Shown: positions 42,042-51,641 of the stretch, one piece after another
Layout: each line of letters begins with the position of its first letter
Numbering within the stretch: the stretch's first letter is position 1
Made by a program: the position numbers and the translations under genes
The notes under the pieces: generated by a model
Databases searched by the model: none
Told to the model about the DNA's origin: nothing
The model's input: the letters and a program-made list of their open reading frames with translations, nothing else
From: an uncultured Spirochaetales bacterium
GTDB lineage: Bacteria; Spirochaetota; Spirochaetia; Sphaerochaetales; Sphaerochaetaceae
Reading direction: 5' to 3'
Assembly (NCBI GenBank): GCA_944393005.1
Contig: CALXYO010000010.1
Location: 1 to 64,000, forward strand
Length of the DNA stretch: 64,000 nt

Positions 42042-43220
42042 TTACGGAATAAGGCCATCTGCTGTGTCCTGAACAACGATGCTTCCATCAATGATCATCT
42101 GTTCGACTTCAGCTACGATTTCCATTGTCTCCGCAGAAAGGTTCGGGTTTGTCTCAGGAATGCCGAGATCTGCAGTTGCAGCACCGCGGAGCTCGTTTGT
42201 TCCGCCCGGGAATTCATTGTTGTATGCGGCATAAACAAGATCGTATGCTGCCTTGTCGACATACTTCATTGCAGAAGTGAGGATGCAGCTCTCGCCGTTT
42301 CCCATATCGCCTACTGTATACTGGTCGACATCAACACCTACAGCCCAGACATTCTGTCCGGCAAGGCGGCGGCTCTTTGCCTCATTGATAACGCCTACAC
42401 CGGTACCGCCGGCTGCTGCGAAGATAACGTCAACACCGCTGTCATACATAGCTGTGGCAAGCTGTCCGCCGAGTGCAAGGTCGGCAAATGAACCTGAATA
42501 CACAAAATTGCTTGGAGCCATCTCCACTGTTGTGCCGTAGTTGTCATTTGCGAATGCAACACCCTGCTGGAAGCCCCAGTTGAACTTCTGTACAGCCGGG
42601 ATCTCGATACCGCCGACAAAACCGACAGAACCGTCGATGAGCTCAACTGCCGTGGCAACACCGGCAAGGAAACCGGATTCCTGTTCCTTCCATGAAACAG
42701 ATACTGTGTTAGGTCCGCAGTTGTCTCCGAGGTTGGAGTCAAAGATTACAAGGTGCAGATCCGGGCACTGTGCCTGAACTTCAATGATAGCCTCTTCGAA
42801 GAGGTAGCCCGGGCATGCAATGAATCTGTATCCCTGATCATAGAGGTTGTAAATGGCATCTGTGTAATCAGCTGTAGTGGTTCCATTCGGTCTGAGATAT
42901 GTGCTCTGGAGGCCGAGTTCGTCAGCAGCTCTCTTCACACCCTCCCATGTACCCTGGTTGAATGATCTGTCATCGATTGTTCCGGAGTCAGTTACCATAC
43001 CGACCATCAGGCTGTCACCGGAAGTGGCAGGACCGGTACTCTCCTCTTTTTCAGCAGGAGCAGCAGGTGCTGCAGCAGCGGTTGCTGTTGATGTGCTTGC
43101 AGCAGCGGTCGTTGTGGATGTTGTGGATGCGGTTGTTTCCTCATCACCTGAACATGACGTCATCGTGAATACCGAGAAAGCGAGCAGAAGCATCATAACT
43201 ATGGCTATGGATTTCTTCAT
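42042..43220 (-). CDS. BmpA/PnrA-family nucleoside-binding lipoprotein
   Basis: A 392-aa lipoprotein of the Bmp family. Signal with lipobox MTSC at about residue 23, then a 35-residue low-complexity linker rich in Thr, Ala and Ser, then the binding domain: GMVTDSGTIDDRSFNQGTWEGVKRA, FIACPGYLFEEAI, GFVGGIEIPAVQKFNWGFQQGV, VIFAAAGGTGVG and VGVDVDQY. In spirochaetes the Treponema PnrA protein of this family binds purine nucleosides. AAAAGGAGAC precedes ATG 43220. Confidence 0.92.
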   Translation of the reverse strand: MKKSIAIVMMLLLAFSVFTMTSCSGDEETTASTTSTTTAAASTSTATAAAAPAAPAEKEESTGPATSGDSLMVGMVTDSGTIDDRSFNQGTWEGVKRAADELGLQSTYLRPNGTTTADYTDAIYNLYDQGYRFIACPGYLFEEAIIEVQAQCPDLHLVIFDSNLGDNCGPNTVSVSWKEQESGFLAGVATAVELIDGSVGFVGGIEIPAVQKFNWGFQQGVAFANDNYGTTVEMAPSNFVYSGSFADLALGGQLATAMYDSGVDVIFAAAGGTGVGVINEAKSRRLAGQNVWAVGVDVDQYTVGDMGNGESCILTSAMKYVDKAAYDLVYAAYNNEFPGGTNELRGAATADLGIPETNPNLSAETMEIVAEVEQMIIDGSIVVQDTADGLIP

Positions 43221-43348
43221 CTGGTTGTCTCCTTTTAAATTTTGGTCATTACCTTTTTATTTTACTGATACACAAAACCACTGTCAAACAAAACCGACCG
43301 GCAAGCATGTCCAATTTCGGAAAAATCATGATGAAGCCGGAAAATTCA

Positions 43349-43395
43349 GAAAAAAAGAAAGTCCTCTGTCCATGCTCATGCATGCAGAGGACTTT
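43349..43395 (-). terminator. Terminator of the rhamnogalacturonan operon
   Basis: Minus-strand AAAGTCCTCTG/CAGAGGACTTT (11-bp stem) with a 17-nt loop followed by CTTTTTTTC, just after the GH105 gene. Confidence 0.9.
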
Positions 43396-43399
43396 TCAA

Positions 43400-44509
43400 T
43401 CAGGTACTGCTTTCAGCCATCTCGCTTTCAAGCAGTGCGAGGATGAACGGGCCCACACCCTTGAAATCATCCCGTTTCCGGGGTTCAAGGAAATAGTATT
43501 TGAGAGATCCGTCCCTGTACGGGTTGCCGCCAAGGCCCGCAACTGAACATATGCCGTCAAGATGGTATATCCCGTTCTCATCTCTCGTGAGATATATTCT
43601 CTTTATTCCGTCAACAGCCCGCCTTGCATTCTCAATATACTTTCCATCAAGGATGCCGGTACGAACTCCCTTGTAATAGAAATAGGCGAACATTGCGCTT
43701 CCGCTGGTCTCAAGGTAGTTGCCTACGCTGTCCTGGCAGTCCGGCACCTGATACCACATGCCGCTCTCACTCTGGAACGCGGCAACAGAAGGAGCAAGCT
43801 TTCTTATTATGTCCTCAAGCTCACCTCTGCGCCTGTTGCCGGCAGGAGTATAGTCAAGAACATCAAGAAGAGCCATGCAGAACCAGCCGATGGAACGAGA
43901 CCAGAAATGAGGAGAAAGGCCTGTGTTTATATCAGACCAGCGCTGTCCCCTTGACTCATCATATGCATGATAAAGAAGTCCTGTTCTGCCATCTCTGAGC
44001 GTATTATATGTAATGATTAATTGATTTATGACATCATCAAGTTCATCCCCGTCATTATGACGCATGGCATACTCGGCGTTGAACGGGCCCTGCATATACA
44101 GACCGTCCAGCCAGATCTGCCAAGGATATATCTCCTTATGCCAGTATACGCCGCTCTTTGTTCTTGGCTGTCTGACAAGCTGACCACGCAGTTTGTCACA
44201 AGCCTTGATGAAACGCTCCTCCCCGCTTTTGTCATACAGAGGGAAAAGCGCCCTTCCGGCATTGATCTGATCAAGGTTGAATTCCCCTTCTCTGTAAGTG
44301 GCAATTGTCCCGTCTTCAGCGATCAGCCTGTCATACATCGAGTACACCCATGGATAGACGGATTCATCTTTATGGAAAGCCGCACTCTTGAGTGATGCAT
44401 ACAGGACAAGACCGTGTTCATAGTGCCACAGCATCATACCGGGGCGGTAATAGCTTTCAACACTTTTTGCAATTGCCAGCGACAGAGGCATGGCTGAATT
44501 CTGAGTCAT
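43400..44509 (-). CDS. GH105 unsaturated rhamnogalacturonyl hydrolase (YteR-like)
   Basis: A 369-aa (alpha/alpha)6-barrel enzyme that removes the unsaturated galacturonyl residue from products of rhamnogalacturonan lyase. Motifs: WHYEHGLVLYA, QIWLDGLYMQGPFNAEYA (catalytic Asp region), HFWSRSIGWFCMALLDVLDY and LETSGSAMFAYFYYKG. No signal peptide, so it acts in the cytoplasm on imported disaccharide. Start 44509 follows AAGGAT by 8 nt; upstream in-frame ATGs lie inside a hairpin. Last gene of the transporter operon. Confidence 0.92.
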   Translation of the reverse strand: MTQNSAMPLSLAIAKSVESYYRPGMMLWHYEHGLVLYASLKSAAFHKDESVYPWVYSMYDRLIAEDGTIATYREGEFNLDQINAGRALFPLYDKSGEERFIKACDKLRGQLVRQPRTKSGVYWHKEIYPWQIWLDGLYMQGPFNAEYAMRHNDGDELDDVINQLIITYNTLRDGRTGLLYHAYDESRGQRWSDINTGLSPHFWSRSIGWFCMALLDVLDYTPAGNRRRGELEDIIRKLAPSVAAFQSESGMWYQVPDCQDSVGNYLETSGSAMFAYFYYKGVRTGILDGKYIENARRAVDGIKRIYLTRDENGIYHLDGICSVAGLGGNPYRDGSLKYYFLEPRKRDDFKGVGPFILALLESEMAESST

Positions 44510-44531
44510 ATTCAATATCCTTATCATTGTA

Positions 44532-44551
44532 TGGCCGGCTTTCACCGGCCA
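44532..44551 (-). other. Stem-loop after the binding-protein gene
   Basis: TGGCCGG/CCGGCCA with a 6-nt loop and no T tract. Such stem-loops between a binding-protein gene and the next gene often protect the upstream mRNA from 3' exonucleases. Confidence 0.5.
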
Positions 44552-44571
44552 TATCAAGTTGAATTCAGTGC

Positions 44572-46143
44572 TTAACGCACAAGTCCGTTTGCCTGGGCGT
44601 ATGCGATACCTTCTTCATTCCATGCAGCTCCGCCGATTCTGTTGAAGCCGTCGATGAAAGCCTGCCAGTTCTCAGGTGTGAGGGCTCTCTGTCCGGAGAG
44701 GAACTCTGCCAGAGTCTGTTCATAGTAGCGCTGTACGTCGGCGTTCGGAGTCGGCATCTGACCTGATCCGATAGCAGCTGTCCAGTACTTTGACTGCATT
44801 TCCCTGAGAGCGGTGAGAGCGGACATTGTCTTTCCGGAAACTGCTGTTGTGTAGGTCGGATAGCGGCTTGCAAGCTCGACATCCGAGTTATAGAATACCA
44901 TATTTCTCAGCTGTGTGTAGACCTGTCCGTCAGGACCTGAGAATGAATTGTCACCGAGGTCGCCTGTTACCGGGATTCCGTTCTCGTCGAGAACATAGTT
45001 CACGCCTTCAACGCCCCATCCGCACAGGTAGTAGCCTTCGTCACTGCTCATCCATTCAAGGAGCTCGCAGATCTTCTCCGCCTTTCCTTCATCGGCAGCA
45101 TCCTGGCTCATTGCATAGATTCTGTAGTTCTGATCATAAGCACCGACTGATGCAAGTCCGTCCGGTCCTTCCGGCGGATCGATGATGATCCATTCGCCGT
45201 CAGGGAAGTTGGCATCGAACGGAGCATAGTTGGATTCGGAAGCATAAGCTGCGTTCTGTTCCTTCATGATACCGAAGCGGCCCTGTTTCCATGCTGCGCG
45301 GAAGTCATCCTTCTTGTATGTCAGCCAGTTGGGGTCCATGACTCCTTCCTCGCACATCTGGCGGATGTAAACCATTGCATCATAGAATTCCGGCTTGTAG
45401 ACATTGAGACCGAGATTCTCTTCTTCAAGACACCACAGACCGTCAACACCGAAAGCGCCGAGGATCGGGAAGAGACGTGCACCCGGATAGCCCTTGAGTG
45501 TTGCATCCGATTCAATGTATGCACCGTAGCCGTATGTATCATTCTTTCCGTTTCCGTCCGGATCGTCATATGTGAATGCCCTCATGACTTCCATGAGCTC
45601 ATCAAGATTGGTGGGAACTTCAAGACCGAGATTGTCCAGCCAGTCCTTTCTGATGAGAAGACCTTCGTTCTTTGCGACAGAACCCGGAGAGGCGAAGCCG
45701 TAGCTGTGTCCGTCGATTGTGGACATTGCAATTGAGTCGGCATCATACTGCTGTGCTGTTCTGTTCGGCATGAGTGCGTAATAGTCATCAACAGGAGCGA
45801 CAAGACCCTGGTCGACAAGACGTGTGAGGACAGGGCGGCTTACCATGAAGAGGTCAGGCAGTGAATTGCCTGCAGCTGCAGCCTGGATTCTCACATCCTG
45901 ATCTGATTCATTTGAGGGAAGCACGCTGAGCTTGAGATCAATGCCGTGCTCTTCGCGCAGGATATCATAACCTACCCAGTCATCAGGAATAGGACCTGCC
46001 TCTGTGATGGCGGCACCATACCACAGTTCGATGGTGACTGTTCCATCTTCGTTGACGGCACTTGATTTCTCAGCGGCACCGTTTGCAAATACTGCTGACA
46101 TTGCGATAAGGGCAATGAGCATCAGAGAAAGAAGTTTTTTCAT
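44572..46143 (-). CDS. Lpl-type sugar-binding protein
   Basis: A 523-aa family 1 extracellular solute-binding protein related to LplA/YtcQ. The leader MKKLLSLMLIALIAMSAVFANGAAEK is of the common spirochaetal FANGAAE type and lacks a lipobox Cys, so the protein may be periplasmic. The mature part has IELWYGAAITEAGPIPDDW, PDLFMVSRPVLTRLVDQGLV and QNAAYASESNYAPFDANFPD. GGAGG precedes ATG 46143. The GH105 neighbour points to rhamnogalacturonan oligosaccharides. Confidence 0.9.
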   Translation of the reverse strand: MKKLLSLMLIALIAMSAVFANGAAEKSSAVNEDGTVTIELWYGAAITEAGPIPDDWVGYDILREEHGIDLKLSVLPSNESDQDVRIQAAAAGNSLPDLFMVSRPVLTRLVDQGLVAPVDDYYALMPNRTAQQYDADSIAMSTIDGHSYGFASPGSVAKNEGLLIRKDWLDNLGLEVPTNLDELMEVMRAFTYDDPDGNGKNDTYGYGAYIESDATLKGYPGARLFPILGAFGVDGLWCLEEENLGLNVYKPEFYDAMVYIRQMCEEGVMDPNWLTYKKDDFRAAWKQGRFGIMKEQNAAYASESNYAPFDANFPDGEWIIIDPPEGPDGLASVGAYDQNYRIYAMSQDAADEGKAEKICELLEWMSSDEGYYLCGWGVEGVNYVLDENGIPVTGDLGDNSFSGPDGQVYTQLRNMVFYNSDVELASRYPTYTTAVSGKTMSALTALREMQSKYWTAAIGSGQMPTPNADVQRYYEQTLAEFLSGQRALTPENWQAFIDGFNRIGGAAWNEEGIAYAQANGLVR

Positions 46144-46181
46144 TTTAACCTCCATTTTGTTTTCATTATCCTTTTTTATAA

Positions 46182-47111
46182 TCAACCTTTGACCGCACCT
46201 ACCATAGTACCTTTGGTGAAGTACTTCTGGATGAACGGATAGGCAATTACCATCGGAATGGCGCTCATGAATACAGATGCCGCCTTGATGGCCTCAATCG
46301 GGGCATTGCCGAACGCGCTTACCTCAACATACTCGTTCATGCCGGCTGCCATGAGGATGTTTCTCAGAAGGATCGGCAGAGGATTGAGGTTGCTGTCCTG
46401 GATGTAGAGCATTGCGTTGAAGAAGTTGTTCCAGAACGAGACTCCGTAATACAGTCCGATTGTCATGACGATCGCCTTTGAAAGCGGCATGACTATGCGA
46501 ATCAGGATCTGCACTTCAGAGCATCCGTCGATTCTCGCACTCTCCTTCAGCTCTGCGGGAATGCCGTCGAAGAACTGTCTCATGATGATAACGTTGTAGG
46601 TGGATATCGCACCGGGAAGGAAGACTGCTGCGAGGTGGTCCATGAGCCCAATGTTCTGTACCAGGAGGTAAGCCGGGATCATACCGACATCAAAAACATA
46701 CGGGATAAGGATGATGGTGGTCAGCACCTTACGTCCCGGAAGCGATTTTACGGACATTACATATGCAAGGGGAATTGTCAGCAGGAGCGCGCTTACGACA
46801 CCTCCGACAAGGATCTTGCAGCTGTTGGTGAAGGCCATGACGAAACCGTTGTTGCCCAGAAGGGCCTTGTAGGCATCGAATGACCAGTCCCACGGTGCCA
46901 TGAACATGCCTTCAAGATATGTTCCGATATATGTATTGGGACGGAATGAAAGCGTGACTGTCGACCACAGCGGGATGAGGATGATGATCAGCATCAGCAC
47001 CATGAAGACATCGACACAGACCTGAAAGGTCTTGTCCGCCCTTGTGGGGCGCACTGCCTTGTTATGCATATTGGGCTTGAGATGAACCCTTGTTTTCTTT
47101 TTATCTGCCAT
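46182..47111 (-). CDS. Sugar ABC permease (LplC/YtcP-like)
   Basis: A 309-aa permease with six helices and the EAA loop: FFDGIPAELKESARIDGCSEVQILIRIVMPLSKA. The N-terminal basic stretch and the VTLSFRPNTYIGTYLEGMFMAPWDWSFDAYKALL segment are typical of LplC. ATG 47111 is chosen over a GTG at 47120 on ribosome-binding-site spacing. Confidence 0.92.
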   Translation of the reverse strand: MADKKKTRVHLKPNMHNKAVRPTRADKTFQVCVDVFMVLMLIIILIPLWSTVTLSFRPNTYIGTYLEGMFMAPWDWSFDAYKALLGNNGFVMAFTNSCKILVGGVVSALLLTIPLAYVMSVKSLPGRKVLTTIILIPYVFDVGMIPAYLLVQNIGLMDHLAAVFLPGAISTYNVIIMRQFFDGIPAELKESARIDGCSEVQILIRIVMPLSKAIVMTIGLYYGVSFWNNFFNAMLYIQDSNLNPLPILLRNILMAAGMNEYVEVSAFGNAPIEAIKAASVFMSAIPMVIAYPFIQKYFTKGTMVGAVKG

Positions 47112-47128
47112 ATTACTCACCCCCTGCC

Positions 47129-48124
47129 TCAGAATAGTGAAGAGCCTTCACTGAATTTGGAAACGAGCTTGTTTGAGAAGACGACAAGCAGCATTCCGAT
47201 GACGCCCTTGAAAAGTCCGACTGCCGTGGCAAGGCCGAACTCGAACTGCAGCAGGCCCTGTCTGTAAACCCAGGTGTCGATGATATCGCCGACGGAATAT
47301 ACCTGAGGACTGTAGAGCATGTACATCTGGTTGAAGCCCGCATCGAGGATCGTTCCGATCTTGAGAAGGAGAACCGTGACTATGACAGGCTTGATCGACG
47401 GGAATGTTATGTAACGGACTCTCTGCCAGCTGTTGGCGCCTTCCACCATTGCGGCTTCAAAGAGAGTCACATCGATATTCATCAGCGCCGCGATGAAGAT
47501 GATTGCGGACCATCCCATTTCTTTCCATGCATCGGAAAGAAGGACAACCCACGGGAACGCCTTCACTGATGAAAGGAAGTCCACCGGCTGTCCGCCGAAA
47601 AGCTTTATGATGTCGTTCAGGATACCCGATGAAGGGGAAAGCAGTGCGAAGAGGACACCGTACATGATGACCCAGCTGAGGAAGTGGGGAAGATATGCAA
47701 GTGTCTGTACCGTTTTGCGAAGGGCGTAATGGGTACATTCGTAAATCGCTATTGCCAGTATGATCGATACGGGAAGGCTGATGAGAATCTTGCCTATGGA
47801 GTACATCAGCGTGTTTCTCAGAAGCTCCCAGAAATAGAAACTGCTGAAGAAGTCGGTAAAGTTCTGAAAACCGATCCATGCAGAACCGAGAACACCGTCA
47901 CGGGCACGGAAATCCTTAAATGCGATCTGTGCGTTGAAAATAGGAACGTACTTGAAAACAATGTAATAGACAAAAGGAATGAGCAGCAGGAGATACACAT
48001 CCTTATGCCTCAGAATCTCCTTTTTCAAAGCCGGCTTCGGTGCGACAAGTATTGTAGTACCATCTTTGAGGACTTTAGTGGCCGGCTGGCCTGCAGCACG
48101 TTCTGCACTGTCTTTTTTTCTCAT
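47129..48124 (-). CDS. Sugar ABC permease (LplB/YteP-like)
   Basis: A 331-aa permease with a 35-residue cytoplasmic N-terminus, six helices and the EAA motif in AALMNIDVTLFEAAMVEGANSWQRVRYITFPSIKPVI. The segment KYVPIFNAQIAFKDF is a hallmark of LplB proteins. No ATPase gene is in the operon, as in other Lpl/YtePQ systems that share a general MsmX-type ATPase. Confidence 0.92.
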   Translation of the reverse strand: MRKKDSAERAAGQPATKVLKDGTTILVAPKPALKKEILRHKDVYLLLLIPFVYYIVFKYVPIFNAQIAFKDFRARDGVLGSAWIGFQNFTDFFSSFYFWELLRNTLMYSIGKILISLPVSIILAIAIYECTHYALRKTVQTLAYLPHFLSWVIMYGVLFALLSPSSGILNDIIKLFGGQPVDFLSSVKAFPWVVLLSDAWKEMGWSAIIFIAALMNIDVTLFEAAMVEGANSWQRVRYITFPSIKPVIVTVLLLKIGTILDAGFNQMYMLYSPQVYSVGDIIDTWVYRQGLLQFEFGLATAVGLFKGVIGMLLVVFSNKLVSKFSEGSSLF

Positions 48125-48191
48125 TTTTCCACCTCGATGGTACCAGTATGAGGCCGTTTTTTTTAAATTTGCCTACGGAAAATTGTATTTT

Positions 48192-51100
48192 TCAGACCTT
48201 CGTCCCCTGTTCCCTGAGCCGCCGCGGCGACATTCCGGTTATTTTCTTGAAGACCCTGCAGAAGTATGCCTGATCCTGGAAACCGGTCTGCCCTGCGATT
48301 TCATTGACCGACATTCCGGTGCTTGTCAGGAGCCGGCTCGCCATCCGGACACGGTAGCGGGAAAGGTAGTCCCACGGGGAGATTCCCATCTCACGGCGGA
48401 ATATCCTCGTAAGGTAATCCTCCGATATATTCACGCTTTCAGCCACCTGCCATCTTATGACCGGACGGGCAGCATTCTTATTAAGATATACTATGGCTTT
48501 CTTGACCATTGCTCCTGTGAGAGGAGGAAGGATCTGGCTTCCGCCGAAAATGCCGATGAGACGCGATATGAACTCCTGAGCCTCACAGATTCCGCTGTTG
48601 CAGATGAGGAGATTTGAATAAAGAAGTATGCTCTCGACCTCTTCCTCAGTAAAGCTGTCCTTGCAGATGAGAACCGGAACGGACGAGGAGAAGCGGTTTT
48701 CCCTCAGTGCGGCTATCTGACTGCTTCTGCACTCGCCGAGAATGATGAGGGACGGACTTGACGATAGAGAAGACAGCAGTTCGTCAAATGTCCTGAAAAC
48801 GGTCCTTGAGCCGAAAGCGTCAAGCCTCTCAAGACCGGAAGGCATGCTGCCGGCACAGACGATGCCCGCCCCGGCGGCCTTATCGCCGGCAGCCATGGAT
48901 GAGACGCATGTCCATATATCAAGAGGCGAAGATGGCAGACAGAAGCACAGGAACGGCAGGTTCTTGGCCTTCACGTGGTTGTGCATCAGGTTGAGGACCA
49001 CGCTGTTCTTTCTCTTTTCCCCCGCATTATAGATAAGATGCGAGACACTGGCAGGAATTGAGAACCCTCCCGCAAGATCCTTCTCAAGAACAGGGATAAC
49101 GTCAGTGAATGCTGACAGCGAAGAAGGAAGCTTGCTTTCCGGTGAGGCTTTTATGAAAACCGCAGTGCCGGGAGACTGTGCCTGTGCATCCTTTCCGGAC
49201 AGACTCGGATACGGCAGAGTGATCATGAGCGCATGCGGCAGGAAGCGGAATGATCCCGACAGAAGCACTGTTATCTTCTCTGCCAGAAGAAGAGAAGGAT
49301 TGTTCCTCACAAGAAGAGGATTCCATCTTTCCACTTCCAGCTTCACGCACACCCCCTCAGTCTGTGCGCTCACCTCAAGCCTGACCTGTCCGCTTTCGGC
49401 TTCACAGGCAAGCTGATACAGAAGATCAAAAGCCTTTTCAAGCTTGTCGCGGTCGCTGTAGAGGGCGGGAAGCAGATCTGGTATGAAGAAATCCGTGATG
49501 GAATGGGCGGACACGAAGGAAGAGAAGAACTGCACGGTTTCTATCGTGGAGCGCCGGAATTCCATCTCCCCTTTTTCCGTCAGGATAAGATCAAGCAGAT
49601 GTTCGGCTTTCACCACATTGCTGACAACCCGCCGCTTTGTCGCACTGTCCTTGACGAGGGAAAGCGTCTTTCTTATTGAACACAGAGGTTCCCTGAGCTC
49701 TTCGGACAGGTTTGCATAGAAAGCGCTGCTTTCGCTTTCCGCCTCCTCTGCCCTTCTCTTTGCCTCATTCGCGCTTTCAAGCAGTGCTATTCCCTTGAGA
49801 GCTGATGATATCGAGGCCATTATGTCTTCAATGACAAGTTCATTGTGTCCTTTCTCGAATTCAAGGAGTATATAGCCGACACTCTCCTTGTCCATGATCA
49901 CGGGTTCCACCACGAAAGCGCCTTTCGTGATGAAGTATTCATAACTGTGAGGAAGAAGCGTGCCTGAAAGGAAGTCCTGCTGTACGACAACGCTCCCGTC
50001 GCCGTCGTATCCTGCAAGCAGCCGGCTTTCATCCTCGCCTTCCTTCCTGAGAACGATGTAGGCCTGACGGAAACCCAGCTGGGGAAGATATTTCTTCATG
50101 ATATCAGAAAGGTATGACAGGGCATGTGTTGACAGAAGCTCCATCTTGAAATGATTCATGACGGAATTCTCTTCGTTCCTTATATGCTCCTTTTCCCCGT
50201 TGACCTGTGCGAACACATCAAGGATCACCCTTACAAGATTCTTCTGGCAGAAATCGCGGATATCCTCCTTCAGAGGAAGCAGGCGCGAAGCCCAAAGCGC
50301 TATTTCAACAAGATCCTCATACTCACCTCCCTGCTTCAGGAACCACGCGGCAAGACGGGAAAAAGAAGACAGGAACCACTGCCGGCGGGAAGATGAGAAA
50401 TCGTCAGTGCGCATCAGATACTCGATAAGATACTCAAGGTCCTCTCTCTTTATCCGCGAAGCGCTGTACCGCACTGCCCAGTCAATGAATGAAGAGACAT
50501 CCTCAAGCTTCCTCATCAGCCTCTCATCGGAGGCAAAAGGATCCTCGCAGCCGCATGAATGACGTATGACAAGATCGCACTCAAGCAGGATGTCTTCTAT
50601 TTTTCCATCCCCTTCCATCCTGCGGTACAGGCTGGCAATCGCACTGTCGATCATCTCATCAACCGGCATTCTGACAGTTGTCGGTGCAATCGCGATGAGT
50701 TTGTTTGTCTCAGTATCGTTGAAGCCTCCTGTGCTGAGAGCAGAAGGAATGTTCACACCAAGTTCCTCAAGATGATGCACCGCAGCGAACATCATCAGGT
50801 CTGATGCGCACACCATCGCGTCGAAATCCACGGAAGGCATCAGACCTCTTTCATCTATGAGCTGGCACAGGGCTTCCCTGCCCCGGCCCCATGAATGCGG
50901 TGATGTGATGAGGTCATGGTTTATCCTGAGTCCTGATGAGCGCAGGGCATCCATGTATGCCGTGAAACGGGCCTGGCTGGATTCATGGTTTTCCGGCCCC
51001 CTGAGAAAGGCGATTTTCCTCTTCCCGTGAATATCGATGAGATGTTTCACGAGTTTATAAAAACCGCTGTAGGCATCAAAGCCGACATAAGGAATGTCAT

Positions 51101-51413
51101 CACCAGCCTTGAGGCCTATCGTGATGCAGGGCAGAGAGGAATACTGGCGCATGAAATGACGGACCTCATCAACGCTGGCCTGCCCGGTGAGCGTGCTGGC
51201 CCAGGCTATCATTCCGTCAAAGTTCTCACTGTTCACAAGCCTGTATATCGAATTCTTCAGATACTCGTCACGCGCCTTGAAATCCAGTCTTCCGCCCGGA
51301 AAGACAAAGAGCGCATCCTCGCTGTAATTGAAAGAATCAAGACAGCGGTTCCACATTCTTACACTTGTTCCCTCATGTATGGAGGCGAGTATGAAAGCGA
51401 CTTTTTTCCCCAT
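48192..51413 (-). CDS. Large LacI-sensor/AraC-HTH regulator with histidine-kinase-like core
   Basis: A 1073-aa cytoplasmic regulator. Residues 1-300 form a LacI/PBP1-type sugar sensor (VAFILASIHEGTS, DGMIAWASTLTGQ, IGLKAGDDIPYVGFD, GKRKIAFLRGPENHESSQARFTAYMDAL). A coiled-coil follows, then a HisKA-like helix where the H-box reads LSEELREPLCSI (about residue 568), Glu replacing the phospho-acceptor His. An ATPase-like region without N-box and a degenerate receiver-like region come next. The last 100 residues are an AraC HTH (VAESVNISEDYLTRIFRREMGISPWDYLSRYRVRMASRLL). It should switch the adjacent transporter operon on by sugar binding. TTGTGC-17-CATAAT ends 7 nt before the ATG. Confidence 0.88.
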   Translation of the reverse strand: MGKKVAFILASIHEGTSVRMWNRCLDSFNYSEDALFVFPGGRLDFKARDEYLKNSIYRLVNSENFDGMIAWASTLTGQASVDEVRHFMRQYSSLPCITIGLKAGDDIPYVGFDAYSGFYKLVKHLIDIHGKRKIAFLRGPENHESSQARFTAYMDALRSSGLRINHDLITSPHSWGRGREALCQLIDERGLMPSVDFDAMVCASDLMMFAAVHHLEELGVNIPSALSTGGFNDTETNKLIAIAPTTVRMPVDEMIDSAIASLYRRMEGDGKIEDILLECDLVIRHSCGCEDPFASDERLMRKLEDVSSFIDWAVRYSASRIKREDLEYLIEYLMRTDDFSSSRRQWFLSSFSRLAAWFLKQGGEYEDLVEIALWASRLLPLKEDIRDFCQKNLVRVILDVFAQVNGEKEHIRNEENSVMNHFKMELLSTHALSYLSDIMKKYLPQLGFRQAYIVLRKEGEDESRLLAGYDGDGSVVVQQDFLSGTLLPHSYEYFITKGAFVVEPVIMDKESVGYILLEFEKGHNELVIEDIMASISSALKGIALLESANEAKRRAEEAESESSAFYANLSEELREPLCSIRKTLSLVKDSATKRRVVSNVVKAEHLLDLILTEKGEMEFRRSTIETVQFFSSFVSAHSITDFFIPDLLPALYSDRDKLEKAFDLLYQLACEAESGQVRLEVSAQTEGVCVKLEVERWNPLLVRNNPSLLLAEKITVLLSGSFRFLPHALMITLPYPSLSGKDAQAQSPGTAVFIKASPESKLPSSLSAFTDVIPVLEKDLAGGFSIPASVSHLIYNAGEKRKNSVVLNLMHNHVKAKNLPFLCFCLPSSPLDIWTCVSSMAAGDKAAGAGIVCAGSMPSGLERLDAFGSRTVFRTFDELLSSLSSSPSLIILGECRSSQIAALRENRFSSSVPVLICKDSFTEEEVESILLYSNLLICNSGICEAQEFISRLIGIFGGSQILPPLTGAMVKKAIVYLNKNAARPVIRWQVAESVNISEDYLTRIFRREMGISPWDYLSRYRVRMASRLLTSTGMSVNEIAGQTGFQDQAYFCRVFKKITGMSPRRLREQGTKV

Positions 51414-51530
51414 ACATTGAATTATGAATGGACGAAGCGCTGTGCACAAGGTGGAAAATGACGGTTTTGTACAATTTCCCATGATGAAAAGACCACCCTT
51501 TGCGGTGTATCATTATAAGTGTCAATTTTG

Positions 51531-51598
51531 TTGACAACAGCGCAAGTCGGGGTTAAAGTGGAATCATGTTTCATTTTAGGTGTAAACCGGTGAAACAT
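51531..51598 (+). promoter_or_regulatory. uxaB promoter and candidate IclR/KdgR operator
   Basis: TTGACA (51531-51536), 17 nt and TAAAGT (51554-51559) form the promoter. Just downstream ATGTTTCA (51566-51573) and TGAAACAT (51591-51598) are perfect inverted half sites 17 nt apart. TGAAAC/GTTTCA is the core of known KdgR boxes, and an IclR gene closes this operon. Confidence 0.6.
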
Positions 51599-51641
51599 CT
51601 GTGACCACATTTACCCAGAAGCACCCTTCAAAGGAGGAGAA

